DNA from: UBA6398 sp963644855
Lineage (GTDB): Bacteria > Bacteroidota > Bacteroidia > Bacteroidales > Bacteroidaceae
Direction: 5' to 3'
Length of the DNA: 22,758 bases
Assembly (NCBI GenBank): GCA_963644855.1
Contig: CAVIQL010000035.1
Span: 1 to 22,758 of the forward strand
This document shows, in pieces, positions 14,840 through 22,600 of this stretch; position 1 is the stretch's first letter; each line of letters begins with the position of its first letter. A model generated the notes under the pieces. It ran no database searches. It saw nothing but the letters and a program-made list of their open reading frames with translations, and was not told the DNA's origin. Both the position numbers and the translations under genes were made by a program.

Positions 14840-15012
14840 AACTCGTACCATCAGTTGCCCCAACTCCTGCCTCGAAAATTTATTTTCCTGCCTTGAAAAA
14901 AGTTTTTTCTCCGAGTATAAATTGCTTCTCAAAAGACTATCGACAGATGTTGCCTTAGTTCTAATTCGTAGAACTCTCGTTAAAACAATGTCATACTCCG
15001 TTGAAACAAAAT
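14840..15012. other. Gene-free stretch with weak 21-bp periodicity
   Basis: No gene is seen between array F and the ugd terminator. TCCTGCCT recurs exactly 21 bases apart (14865 and 14886), each time followed by GAAAA one base later. CGTT-AAAC-type segments recur 21 bases apart (14978 and 14999); the second ends in GGACAT like units of arrays A-C. These are two-copy similarities and could be chance or decayed repeats. Confidence 0.45.
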
Positions 15013-15036
15013 AGGACATCGTTTCTGCGATGTCCT
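15013..15036 (-). terminator. Terminator of ugd
   Basis: AGGACATCG (15013-15021) and CGATGTCCT (15028-15036) make a perfect 9-bp stem with a 6-nt loop. Read on the minus strand it is followed by ATTTTGTTTC, and it lies 43 bases after the ugd stop codon. Confidence 0.78.
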
Positions 15037-15079
15037 ATTCTATTCTTCCATTATCAGGAAACCCTATATTTTAATCCTT

Positions 15080-16420
15080 TTATTTGTTGGTTGCAAACAA
15101 ATAGTTAGCCCTTCCGATAGAGATATAATCAAGCTCCCAGCGTTTCATGTCAGCAACCTCATAGATATTTCGCCCATCAACGATAACACCGTGCGACAAT
15201 TCCTGTTTCACTCTCTGCCAGTCGGGAATACGAAACTGTTTCCACTCTGTGAGAAGCAACAGCGCGTCGGCATCGTGCAATGCGGAATACATATCATCGG
15301 CATAAACCACAGCATCACCCATTCTGCGGCGACATTCGCCCATTGCGATAGGGTCGTAAACCACAACCTCACACCCCGCATTCCTAAGCAAATCAATGGT
15401 AACAAGCGATGTAGCCTCGCGCATGTCGTCTGTTTCGGGCTTAAACGCCAATCCCCAAATCGCAACACGCTTTCCACGCAAGTCATTACCATAGTAAGCC
15501 TGCAGTTTTGCAAACACAACCTCTTTCTGCTTCTTGTTAACACTCTCCACAGCGTTCAGCACCTGCATATCATAGCCCGCATTCTTGGCCGTATGCACAA
15601 GAGCCTTAACATCTTTGGGGAAACACGAACCGCCATAGCCACAACCAGGATACAAAAAGCGACTGCCAATTCGGGAATCAGCACCCATGCCCCGCCTTAC
15701 AGCACTAACGTCTGCCCCAACGATCTCGCAAAGATTTGCAATGTCGTTCATAAACGAAATACGGGTGGCAAGCATGGAATTGGCAGCATATTTGATCATC
15801 TCTGCCGAAGGTATGTCGGTGATTATAAACCGGTCTTTGCTAAGCATAAAAGGACGATACAACGACGAAAGGATATCTTTGGCACGCGCCGAATCAACTC
15901 CTATCACCACTCTGTCGGGCTTCATGAAATCGGTAACGGCGCAACCCTCTTTGAGAAACTCGGGATTGCTCGCTACATCAAATTCTATGTTCTTCCCACG
16001 CTTTTCGAGTTCGGCAGAAATCACTTGCTTTACTTTCTTTGCCGTCCCCACGGGAACAGTGCTCTTGGTAACAACCACAAGATAATGGTTCATGTTCTGC
16101 CCAATCTCCTTGGCAACTTCAAGCACATAGCTCAAATCGGCAGAACCGTCTTCATCGGGAGGAGTGCCAACCGCACTGAAAACAACACTTACGTTATCAA
16201 GACAATCAGTAAGCTTGGTAGTGAAATGCAGACGCCCGGCCTTGTGATTACGTTCCACCATTTCGTCAAGCCCAGGCTCATAAATAACGGTTTCTCCGTT
16301 GCTCAAACGCTTTACCTTCTCTTCGTTCACATCAACACAGGTAACATCTATTCCCATTTCGGCAAAGCATGTACCAGAAACCAATCCTACATATCCTGTT
16401 CCTACTATCGCAATATTCAT
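15080..16420 (-). CDS. ugd: UDP-glucose 6-dehydrogenase
   Basis: The 446-residue cytoplasmic enzyme oxidises UDP-glucose to UDP-glucuronate with two NAD+, supplying precursors for capsule, exopolysaccharide or LPS. The NAD-binding Rossmann motif GTGYVG is at 7-12. STVPVGT (120-126), the substrate-binding SNPEFLKEG (151-159), and the catalytic motif GCGYGGSCFPKD (259-270) with nucleophile Cys266 follow. The C-terminal UDP-binding domain starts around VAIWGLAFKPETDDMREA. Length is normal for bacterial Ugd. It could be GDP-mannose or UDP-ManNAc dehydrogenase, but SNPEFLKEG with the FKPETDDMR motif favours UDP-glucose. It lies 82 bases downstream of secG on the same strand with no terminator and no clear -7 box between, so some read-through is likely. 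A 12-bp palindrome TGTTTTAAAACA (16433-16444) sits just upstream of the start. Confidence 0.94.
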   Translation of the reverse strand: MNIAIVGTGYVGLVSGTCFAEMGIDVTCVDVNEEKVKRLSNGETVIYEPGLDEMVERNHKAGRLHFTTKLTDCLDNVSVVFSAVGTPPDEDGSADLSYVLEVAKEIGQNMNHYLVVVTKSTVPVGTAKKVKQVISAELEKRGKNIEFDVASNPEFLKEGCAVTDFMKPDRVVIGVDSARAKDILSSLYRPFMLSKDRFIITDIPSAEMIKYAANSMLATRISFMNDIANLCEIVGADVSAVRRGMGADSRIGSRFLYPGCGYGGSCFPKDVKALVHTAKNAGYDMQVLNAVESVNKKQKEVVFAKLQAYYGNDLRGKRVAIWGLAFKPETDDMREATSLVTIDLLRNAGCEVVVYDPIAMGECRRRMGDAVVYADDMYSALHDADALLLLTEWKQFRIPDWQRVKQELSHGVIVDGRNIYEVADMKRWELDYISIGRANYLFATNK

Positions 16421-16502
16421 GTCCTATATGTTTGTTTTAAAACACAGAAAGATTGCCATTTGAGCTATGACAATCAATCCATAATTATATTTCACCAAAA
16501 AC

Positions 16503-16865
16503 TTATTTGTTAGCGGGAGTTGCAGAAGCAGGCGCACTTGCACCTTGTTGCGCTCCAGCTGCAGGAAGTTGGTTCTGTTGTTGTTGCATAGGCACAGAAG
16601 GCATAGCTTTCTCTTTCAACACTACACTCTTTTGGTCTGCTGCCGAAGGAACGAAGTATGCTGACGCAACACTCAATACCACCATTGCAATTGCCAAAGT
16701 CCATGTAGCTTTTTCAATGAAGTCTGTGGTTTTACGAACGCCCATTATTTGATTGGAAGAAGCAAATCCAGAAGCCAAACCTCCACCTTTTGATTCTTGA
16801 ATGATTACTATAAAACACATAAGAATCGATACAACAACCATCAGGATAACTAATACTGAATACAT
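16503..16865 (-). CDS. secG: Preprotein translocase subunit SecG
   Basis: The 120-residue inner-membrane protein has the SecG pattern of two transmembrane helices (about 3-23 and 52-72). They are joined by a cytoplasmic loop with QESKGGGLASGF and the conserved GVRKTTDFIEKATW segment. SecG joins SecYE to aid SecA-driven protein export. The tail after residue 75 is low-complexity, with a QQQQ run and many Ala and Pro residues; this extension is common in Bacteroidetes SecG and not needed for the core fold. Its ATG overlaps the stop codon of the upstream TPR gene (TAATG), so translation is coupled. It is the last gene of the activator-lptE-TPR-secG operon. Confidence 0.94.
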   Translation of the reverse strand: MYSVLVILMVVVSILMCFIVIIQESKGGGLASGFASSNQIMGVRKTTDFIEKATWTLAIAMVVLSVASAYFVPSAADQKSVVLKEKAMPSVPMQQQQNQLPAAGAQQGASAPASATPANK

Positions 16866-17614
16866 TATTTCTTGCTTTTACTATTTATTACTACTTTTTC
16901 GAGAAATCTAATTTGGTCTGCAAAGTAACAACTTTTTTTCGGATTATCAGCACTAAGTTTGCGCATTATTTCGACAGCCTCCTCATATTTCCCCTGTTTT
17001 ATATATATTTTCGCCAAAGTTTCGGTGAAATATTTGTTATCGTTTTCATTTTTCTCTATCGGTTGCGGATTTTCCACGGGTTCGGGCAAAGAGAATTCCG
17101 GCCTTTTTATTTCGTCTACGGTTTTCTTTGCAACTACTTGCGATGGATTTTCTGTTGCAGCCTTATTGGGTGATGACAACGAGGTTTCCTCGTCCTGCTG
17201 TTCAAGGTATGCGGCATAATCACTCGCGGCGTCGGTCAAAGTAAGTTTGCGCTTGGGCTGATTATCGGGATTTTTTTCGAGAAAGCTATCTATCAGTGTT
17301 GCCGTACGGTCCTCGGTGTTGTTTTGAGGTGTAGTTTGTTTCGGAGCTGAGGCTTTCTGTTTTGTTTTTTCAGGCACAAGACGATATTTATCTCCTTCTA
17401 TCATATAGAAGAGCACCTTTCTATCGGGCACGAACAATGCTGCTTTTTTCAATTCTGCGCCGAAGTTCTCGTTTTGTGTGGTAAACAATCTTTCCAACAA
17501 CGTTAATCGGCTTGATTGGTCAAAAGGATAGCGTTCCACCTCGGCTTGCAATTCAAACAGAGTCTTTGGGGAATTTTCCACTGTTGGGGTTGTTATCGTT
17601 TTTGTCTCTTCCAT
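16865..17614 (-). CDS. TPR-containing protein of the secG operon, function unknown
   Basis: ATG 17614 gives 249 residues and makes a TAATG overlap with the lptE stop; the in-frame TTG at 17620 is less likely. The N-terminal part (about 15-90) is helical, and a low-complexity linker follows (about 90-190, rich in Gln, Asn, Pro and charged residues, with KQTTPQNN and EEPVENPQ-like stretches). The end (about 192-249) contains one clear TPR-like pair, YFTETLAKIYIKQGKYEEAVEIMRKL. There is no signal peptide, so it should be cytoplasmic or bound to the inner membrane through partners. Its place between lptE and secG suggests a role in export or envelope assembly, but nothing in the sequence fixes one. 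I know of similar genes in this position in Bacteroidales without an assigned function. Confidence 0.85.
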   Translation of the reverse strand: MEETKTITTPTVENSPKTLFELQAEVERYPFDQSSRLTLLERLFTTQNENFGAELKKAALFVPDRKVLFYMIEGDKYRLVPEKTKQKASAPKQTTPQNNTEDRTATLIDSFLEKNPDNQPKRKLTLTDAASDYAAYLEQQDEETSLSSPNKAATENPSQVVAKKTVDEIKRPEFSLPEPVENPQPIEKNENDNKYFTETLAKIYIKQGKYEEAVEIMRKLSADNPKKSCYFADQIRFLEKVVINSKSKK

Positions 17615-18135
17615 TACCAATTAGCTACTGTTGCATTGAATATTTGGTCAGCCAAATCTTTCACCATCTGGTTCACCAAATCTTCCTGCACCGAATTGAG
17701 GGACAACGAGGAGTTGTATTCGCTGGTTGCCGTAAAGCGTCGTTCAAAGTCTTGCGAATGATTTTTAGTATTTGTAAATCTTACGTTCACTGTCATTCTC
17801 AACTGCACCTGCGACGCATATCCTTCTGCCGATATTGACTTATTGAATTGTTCATAGCCCACTATTTCTCCGCTCAACTGCAAGTCTCCTTTTCGTTTTA
17901 CTTGTCTAAGTCGCGTTTGGTTGGCATATATATCTTGCAGTTGGTTGTTGAACATGGAGCGCATAGGAGCCCAAACGAGCGCGGTGCGCAATGGGAAATC
18001 GGCTATCTGTATCGTTTTTATCTGGTCGTAGTTTATCGACGCGCCATTAAACTTATATTGCACGCTGCATGCCGTGAGCAAAGCTATAAGGCACGTTAAA
18101 AATGTAACGCTCAATACTTTTTTATTCAAGTTCAT
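17614..18135 (-). CDS. lptE: LptE-family LPS assembly lipoprotein
   Basis: The 173-residue lipoprotein has a type II signal ending in LLTAC with lipidated Cys23. The mature part has the Bacteroidetes LptE pattern. SVQYKFNGASINYDQIKTIQIADFP opens it in the manner of a short strand pair; long amphipathic strands (LQLSGEIVGYE, QVQLRMTVNVRF) and a final helix (VQEDLVNQMVKDLADQIFNATVANW) follow. LptE plugs the LptD barrel that inserts lipopolysaccharide in the outer membrane. Its first 14 bases overlap the end of the activator gene, and its stop overlaps the next start. This places it firmly in the operon with secG. Confidence 0.82.
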   Translation of the reverse strand: MNLNKKVLSVTFLTCLIALLTACSVQYKFNGASINYDQIKTIQIADFPLRTALVWAPMRSMFNNQLQDIYANQTRLRQVKRKGDLQLSGEIVGYEQFNKSISAEGYASQVQLRMTVNVRFTNTKNHSQDFERRFTATSEYNSSLSLNSVQEDLVNQMVKDLADQIFNATVANW

Positions 18136-19354
18136 ATTCCTTTATTTTACGATACAGGGTTCGTTCGGATATTCCCAATTCTTTTGCAGCCTCTTTGCGT
18201 TTTCCGGCATGGCGTATCAAGGCACGTTTTATGGCTTCACGTTCAAAACTTTCCAAGGTTACATCTTTGGGGATTTCAACGGCTGGTTCTTTCAGTTCCT
18301 CCACATATTCGTCTTTTCTTTGCGGATATTCCATAATGGTTGTAGATGGCAAATTTTCCGAGATAGTATTTCCTTCAGATGTTACATATCTCACTGATTT
18401 TGTCAACGCATCTTCTTTGTCGGCTTGCAGTTTGTTTACCACCGTTTTCAAGTCTGCCACATCGCGCCTCAAGTCAAAGAGAATCTTATACAATATCTCG
18501 CGTTCGTTTTCAAAAGACTGCGAGTGTCCTTGTTCCGCCACGGGCACAAGTTGTCCGTTGGGGCGTTCCTGGGGTATGTAATGTTTCACCACATCGCCGT
18601 TTATCTCTCTTGTTTCCGAGGTTACCGACATATTTTCGGTAACATTTTTCAACTGTCGAATATTTCCGGGCCACGAATAATTCTGCAAAATTTGCTGGGC
18701 ATCGTCGGTGAGACGTACTGCAGGCATATTGTATTTTTCGCTCATTTCAAGGGCGAATTTTCTAAACAATTGGTAGATATCATTCCCGCGCTCGCGCAAA
18801 GGAGGTATGTTTATAGGAATGGTGTTGAGGCGATAGTATAAATCCTGACGAAATCTGCCACTCTCTATTGCCTGGGGAATATTCACATTGGTTGCTGCCA
18901 CGATTCTTACATCGGTTTTGCGAACCTCGCTTGAGCCTACGCGAATATATTCGCCCGTTTCCAACACTCTTAGCAAGCGTGCCTGAGTAGAGAGAGGCAA
19001 CTCTCCCACTTCGTCGAGAAACAATGTTCCGCCATTGGCTACTCCAAAATATCCTTCTCGCTCACTCACCGCGCCGGTAAAGGCTCCTTTTTCGTGTCCA
19101 AACAATTCGCTATCGATAGTTCCCTCGGGAATAGAGCCGCAGTTCACCGCAAAATACTTTTTGGTCTTTCTCGAACTGTTGTCATGGATTATCCGCGGGA
19201 AAACTTCCTTTCCCACACCGTTTTCGCCCGTTATCAGCACCGACAAATCGGTCATCGCCACTTGCAAGGCTATATCCAACGCACGATTAAGCCCTTCGTA
19301 GTTTCCCACGATGCCATAGCGCAACTTTATTTTTTGTAGTTTTTCTGAATCCAT
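18122..19354 (-). CDS. Sigma-54-dependent transcriptional activator (AAA+ and Fis-type HTH)
   Basis: ATG 19354 gives 410 residues starting MDSEKLQKIKLRYGIVGNYE. The upstream in-frame TTG at 19375 lies inside the -7 box and cannot be the start. The AAA+ domain carries Walker A GENGVGKE (43-50), the sigma-54-contacting loop GAFTGA (90-95), Walker B TLFLDE (110-115), and the arginine-bearing FRQDLYYRLN and WPGNIRQLKN blocks. A variable linker (about 255-365) precedes a Fis-type helix-turn-helix at about 374-406 (KEAAKELGISERTLYRKIKEY). No N-terminal receiver or other sensor domain is present, so activity may be set by level or by the linker. It is the first gene of the operon with lptE, the TPR gene and secG. 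This is a conserved arrangement in Bacteroidales as I recall it. Confidence 0.93.
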   Translation of the reverse strand: MDSEKLQKIKLRYGIVGNYEGLNRALDIALQVAMTDLSVLITGENGVGKEVFPRIIHDNSSRKTKKYFAVNCGSIPEGTIDSELFGHEKGAFTGAVSEREGYFGVANGGTLFLDEVGELPLSTQARLLRVLETGEYIRVGSSEVRKTDVRIVAATNVNIPQAIESGRFRQDLYYRLNTIPINIPPLRERGNDIYQLFRKFALEMSEKYNMPAVRLTDDAQQILQNYSWPGNIRQLKNVTENMSVTSETREINGDVVKHYIPQERPNGQLVPVAEQGHSQSFENEREILYKILFDLRRDVADLKTVVNKLQADKEDALTKSVRYVTSEGNTISENLPSTTIMEYPQRKDEYVEELKEPAVEIPKDVTLESFEREAIKRALIRHAGKRKEAAKELGISERTLYRKIKEYELE

Positions 19355-19372
19355 AGCTATACTTTCAGCCTT

Positions 19373-19380
19373 CAAAAGTA
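19373..19380 (-). promoter_or_regulatory. -7 box of the activator-lptE-secG operon
   Basis: On the minus strand this reads TACTTTTG, matching TAnnTTTG, 18 bases before ATG 19354. It overlaps the alternative TTG start, which supports the shorter protein. A -33 element is not obvious. Confidence 0.6.
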
Positions 19381-19404
19381 CAAAAAAAATACGTAGCAGT
19401 TTGG

Positions 19405-19488
19405 CTTTCCTCCGATGTCGGATATCTTTTAAACAATATCAGACCTTTTTTAAATAATGTCGGACCTTTTTTAAATAATATCCGACAT
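19405..19488. repeat. Array C: four tandem 21-bp units (TCNGA repeat family)
   Basis: Units run 19405-19425, 19426-19446, 19447-19467 and 19468-19488; cores are TCGGA, TCAGA, TCGGA and TCCGA. The last two units contain a perfect 12-bp inverted repeat, AATAATGTCGGA (19453-19464) and TCCGACATTATT (19481-19492), so a hairpin with a 16-nt loop can form. The array lies between the divergent promoters of the activator operon and ileS. Confidence 0.9.
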
Positions 19489-19617
19489 TATTTTTCCCAA
19501 AAGCATTATCCTAAAAAAACGTCCAATTCAGCCCCCCTGCAACGACAGTCGGTTTTGTCAAAACAACAACTGTTTTACTCATTAACCGCACAAATTTTAA
19601 ATTTTCAAGCCTATGAT

Positions 19618-19648
19618 TTTGCGGTTTGTATGCGTTGAACTAAATTTG
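19618..19648 (+). promoter_or_regulatory. Promoter of ileS (-33 TTTG and -7 TAAATTTG)
   Basis: TTTG at 19618-19621 and TAAATTTG at 19641-19648, followed by C, are separated by 19 bases. This fits Bacteroidetes promoter spacing and leaves a leader of about 20 nt before ATG 19676. No T-box or other leader structure is seen. Confidence 0.68.
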
Positions 19649-19675
19649 CAGGCGTTTAGTAATTACAGAACAATA

Positions 19676-22600
19676 ATGCAGAAGAAATTCGAAGAACATC
19701 CTAATTTCAATCTATCAGAAATAAATAAGGAAGTGCTCGGCGAATGGGACGAAAACCATGCCGCAGAACGCAGTGTGAAAGAACACGAGGGATATCCACA
19801 CTTCACATTCTATGAAGGACCACCTTCGGCAAACGGACACCCGGGCATTCACCACGTATTGGCAAGAACCATAAAAGATACCATTTGTCGTTACAAAACG
19901 ATGAAAGGCTATTGCGTTCCGCGCAAAGCAGGCTGGGACACCCACGGACTACCTGTGGAACTTGGCGTGGAAAAAGAAATGGGTATCACGAAAGACGATA
20001 TCGGAAAAACCGTATCAATAGAAGAATACAACGCACATTGCCGAAGCAATGTAATGAAATTTACAGCCGAGTGGGAAAACCTTAGCCGACTAATGGGATA
20101 TTGGGTTGACATGAAGCGTCCATATATCACCTATGAAAACTATTACATCGAATCGGTTTGGTGGTTGTTGAACAATCTCTATTCGCAAGGACTCATTTAC
20201 AAAGGTTATACCATTCAGCCCTATTCTCCTGCTGCAGGCACCGGACTTAGTTCGCACGAGCTCAACATGCCGGGCTGCTATCGCGACGTAAAAGATCTAA
20301 CAGTAACCGCAATGTTCAAAATGGTTTCACCAACCGGAAAATTTGCTTCGGCATGGGGCGAAACCTATTTCATGGCATGGACTACAACCCCCTGGACATT
20401 GCCTTCAAACACCGCACTCTGCGTTGGTCCTAAGTTTGATTATCTTTTAGTCAACACCTATAATCCCTATACCGCCCAACCAATATCGGTAGTAATCGCA
20501 GAAGAAAGATTCAACGCCTATTTCAATCCTACAGGCGCAGAATTGCCAATGGACAAATTCGAAAAGGGCGACAAAGTTCTACCATATAGAATCGTAGAAA
20601 AAGTAAAAGGTTCAGAACTCGAAGGACTAAAATACGAACAACTCTTTAAATACGTAAACCCAGGCGAAGGGGCATTCCGTGTAATCCTTGGCGACTATGT
20701 AACTACCGAAGACGGTACTGGAATTGTACATATCGCTCCAACTTTCGGTGCCGACGATGCTTTCGTAGCAAAAAAAGCAGGCATTCCCGCCCTTATGCTT
20801 ATTGACAAAAACGGCAATAAGCGTCCAATGGTCGACTTGAAAGGCAGATTCTATCCTATCGAAGATCTTGATGAAGAATTTGTAAAGAAATACGTAAACG
20901 TAGACTTGTACAAAACCTATGCTGGACGTTACGTAAAAAACGCCTACGACGATACACTTACCGACAAAGACGAATCGCTCGATGTATCCATCTGCATGGA
21001 AATGAAAGCCAATGGCACAGCCTTTAAGATGGAAAAACACGTTCACAACTATCCACATTGCTGGCGCACCGACAAACCAATTCTCTACTACCCGCTCGAT
21101 AGTTGGTTTATCCGCTCCACTGCAAAAAAAGAACGAATGTTCGAGCTAAACAAAAGCATAAAGTGGAAGCCACAATCAACTGGCATAGGACGTTTTGGTA
21201 AATGGCTTGAGAACTTAAACGACTGGAATCTCTCGCGTTCCCGTTTTTGGGGTACACCTTTACCAATTTGGAGAAGCGAAAGTGGCGAAGAAATCTGTAT
21301 CGGCAGCATACAGCAACTATATGATGAGATAGAAAAGAGCGTAAGTGCTGGAAACATGCAATCAAATCCGTTTAAAGACAACGGATTTGTGCCTGGCGAT
21401 TACTCCGACGAAAATTATCACAAAATAGATTTGCACCGTCCTTACGTAGACAATATAATTCTCACTTCTCCCAGCGGCAAACCAATGAAACGCGAAACAG
21501 ATCTTATCGATGTTTGGTTTGATTCCGGTTCTATGCCGTTTGCTCAGCTACATTATCCGTTTGAGAATCGAGAACAAATAGAAAACAACTCAGCATATCC
21601 CGCCGATTTCATTGCCGAAGGAGTTGATCAAACACGAGGTTGGTTTTTCACACTTCATGCAATTTCCACAATGGTACGCGATAGTGTAGCTTTCAAAGCC
21701 GTAGTAAGCAATGGACTGGTTCTCGACAAGAATGGAAACAAAATGTCCAAACATCTTGGCAATGCAATCGATCCATTCAAAATCATCGAGAAATATGGTG
21801 TAGACCCCATACGCTGGTATATGATGACCAACTCGTCTCCTTGGGACAATCTGAAATTCGACGAAGCAGGTGTGGCTGAAATATCCCGCACATTCTTCGG
21901 AAAACTTCATCAAACCTATTCTTTCTTTGCAATGTATGCAAACGTAGATGGTTTTAACTACGCCGAAGCAGATGTTCCCAATAACGAACGTCCAGAACTC
22001 GACCGTTGGATACTTTCTGAACTTAACAGTTTGGCTAAGGCCGTAGATGAAGCTTATAATGATTACGAACCTACTCGCGCCGGACGACTTATAGAAAGTT
22101 TTACCATTGACAATCTTTCAAATTGGTTTGTACGTCTTTCGCGTAAACGTTTCTGGGGCAACTCGATGAGCAAAGACAAACTTAGTGCATACCAAACACT
22201 ATATACTTGCTTGGTAACACTATCCAAACTAATTGCTCCGCTTTCTCCTTTCTATGCCGACAGATTATACAAAAGCCTCACACAAGTTACCGGAAAAGAT
22301 TCCTGCGACAGTGTACATTTGACGAAATTCCCCGAAGCCAACAACACAATAATCGACAAAGAACTGGAACTTCGCATGGAAATGGCGCAAAAGATAACTT
22401 CTATGGTGCTTTCGCTCCGCAAGAAAGAATCTATCATTGTACGTCAGCCGTTGCAAAAGATTACTATTCCAGCCGCACAGCAGGAAATGCGCGAACGCAT
22501 TGAGGCGGTGGCAAAACTAATCTTGGACGAAGTAAACGTGAAAGAATTGGAATTCGTTGAAGACGGCAATCTTTTGAAAAAGCGTGTACAACCTAATTTC

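Noticed and set aside
14469..14958. Three overlapping forward open frames encoding a 22-residue repeat across the minisatellite
   Set aside because: All three frames are open simply because a stop-free 22-bp unit shifts frame each copy. The frames have no promoter-start arrangement, and their non-repeat ends look non-coding.
16433..16444. Palindrome TGTTTTAAAACA upstream of ugd as an operator
   Set aside because: A single 12-bp AT-rich palindrome is expected by chance in intergenic DNA of this composition; no second copy was seen.
15191..16513. Long forward open frame of 440 codons opposite ugd
   Set aside because: It is the antisense shadow of ugd, which has every catalytic motif. The antisense product shows no domain and an unnatural composition.
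19355..19375. Seven-residue N-terminal extension of the sigma-54 activator from TTG 19375
   Set aside because: The TTG is part of the -7 box TACTTTTG, so it would lie upstream of the transcript start.
19510..19675. T-box or other riboswitch upstream of ileS
   Set aside because: The promoter at 19618-19648 leaves a leader of only about 20 nt, and no T-box consensus is visible.
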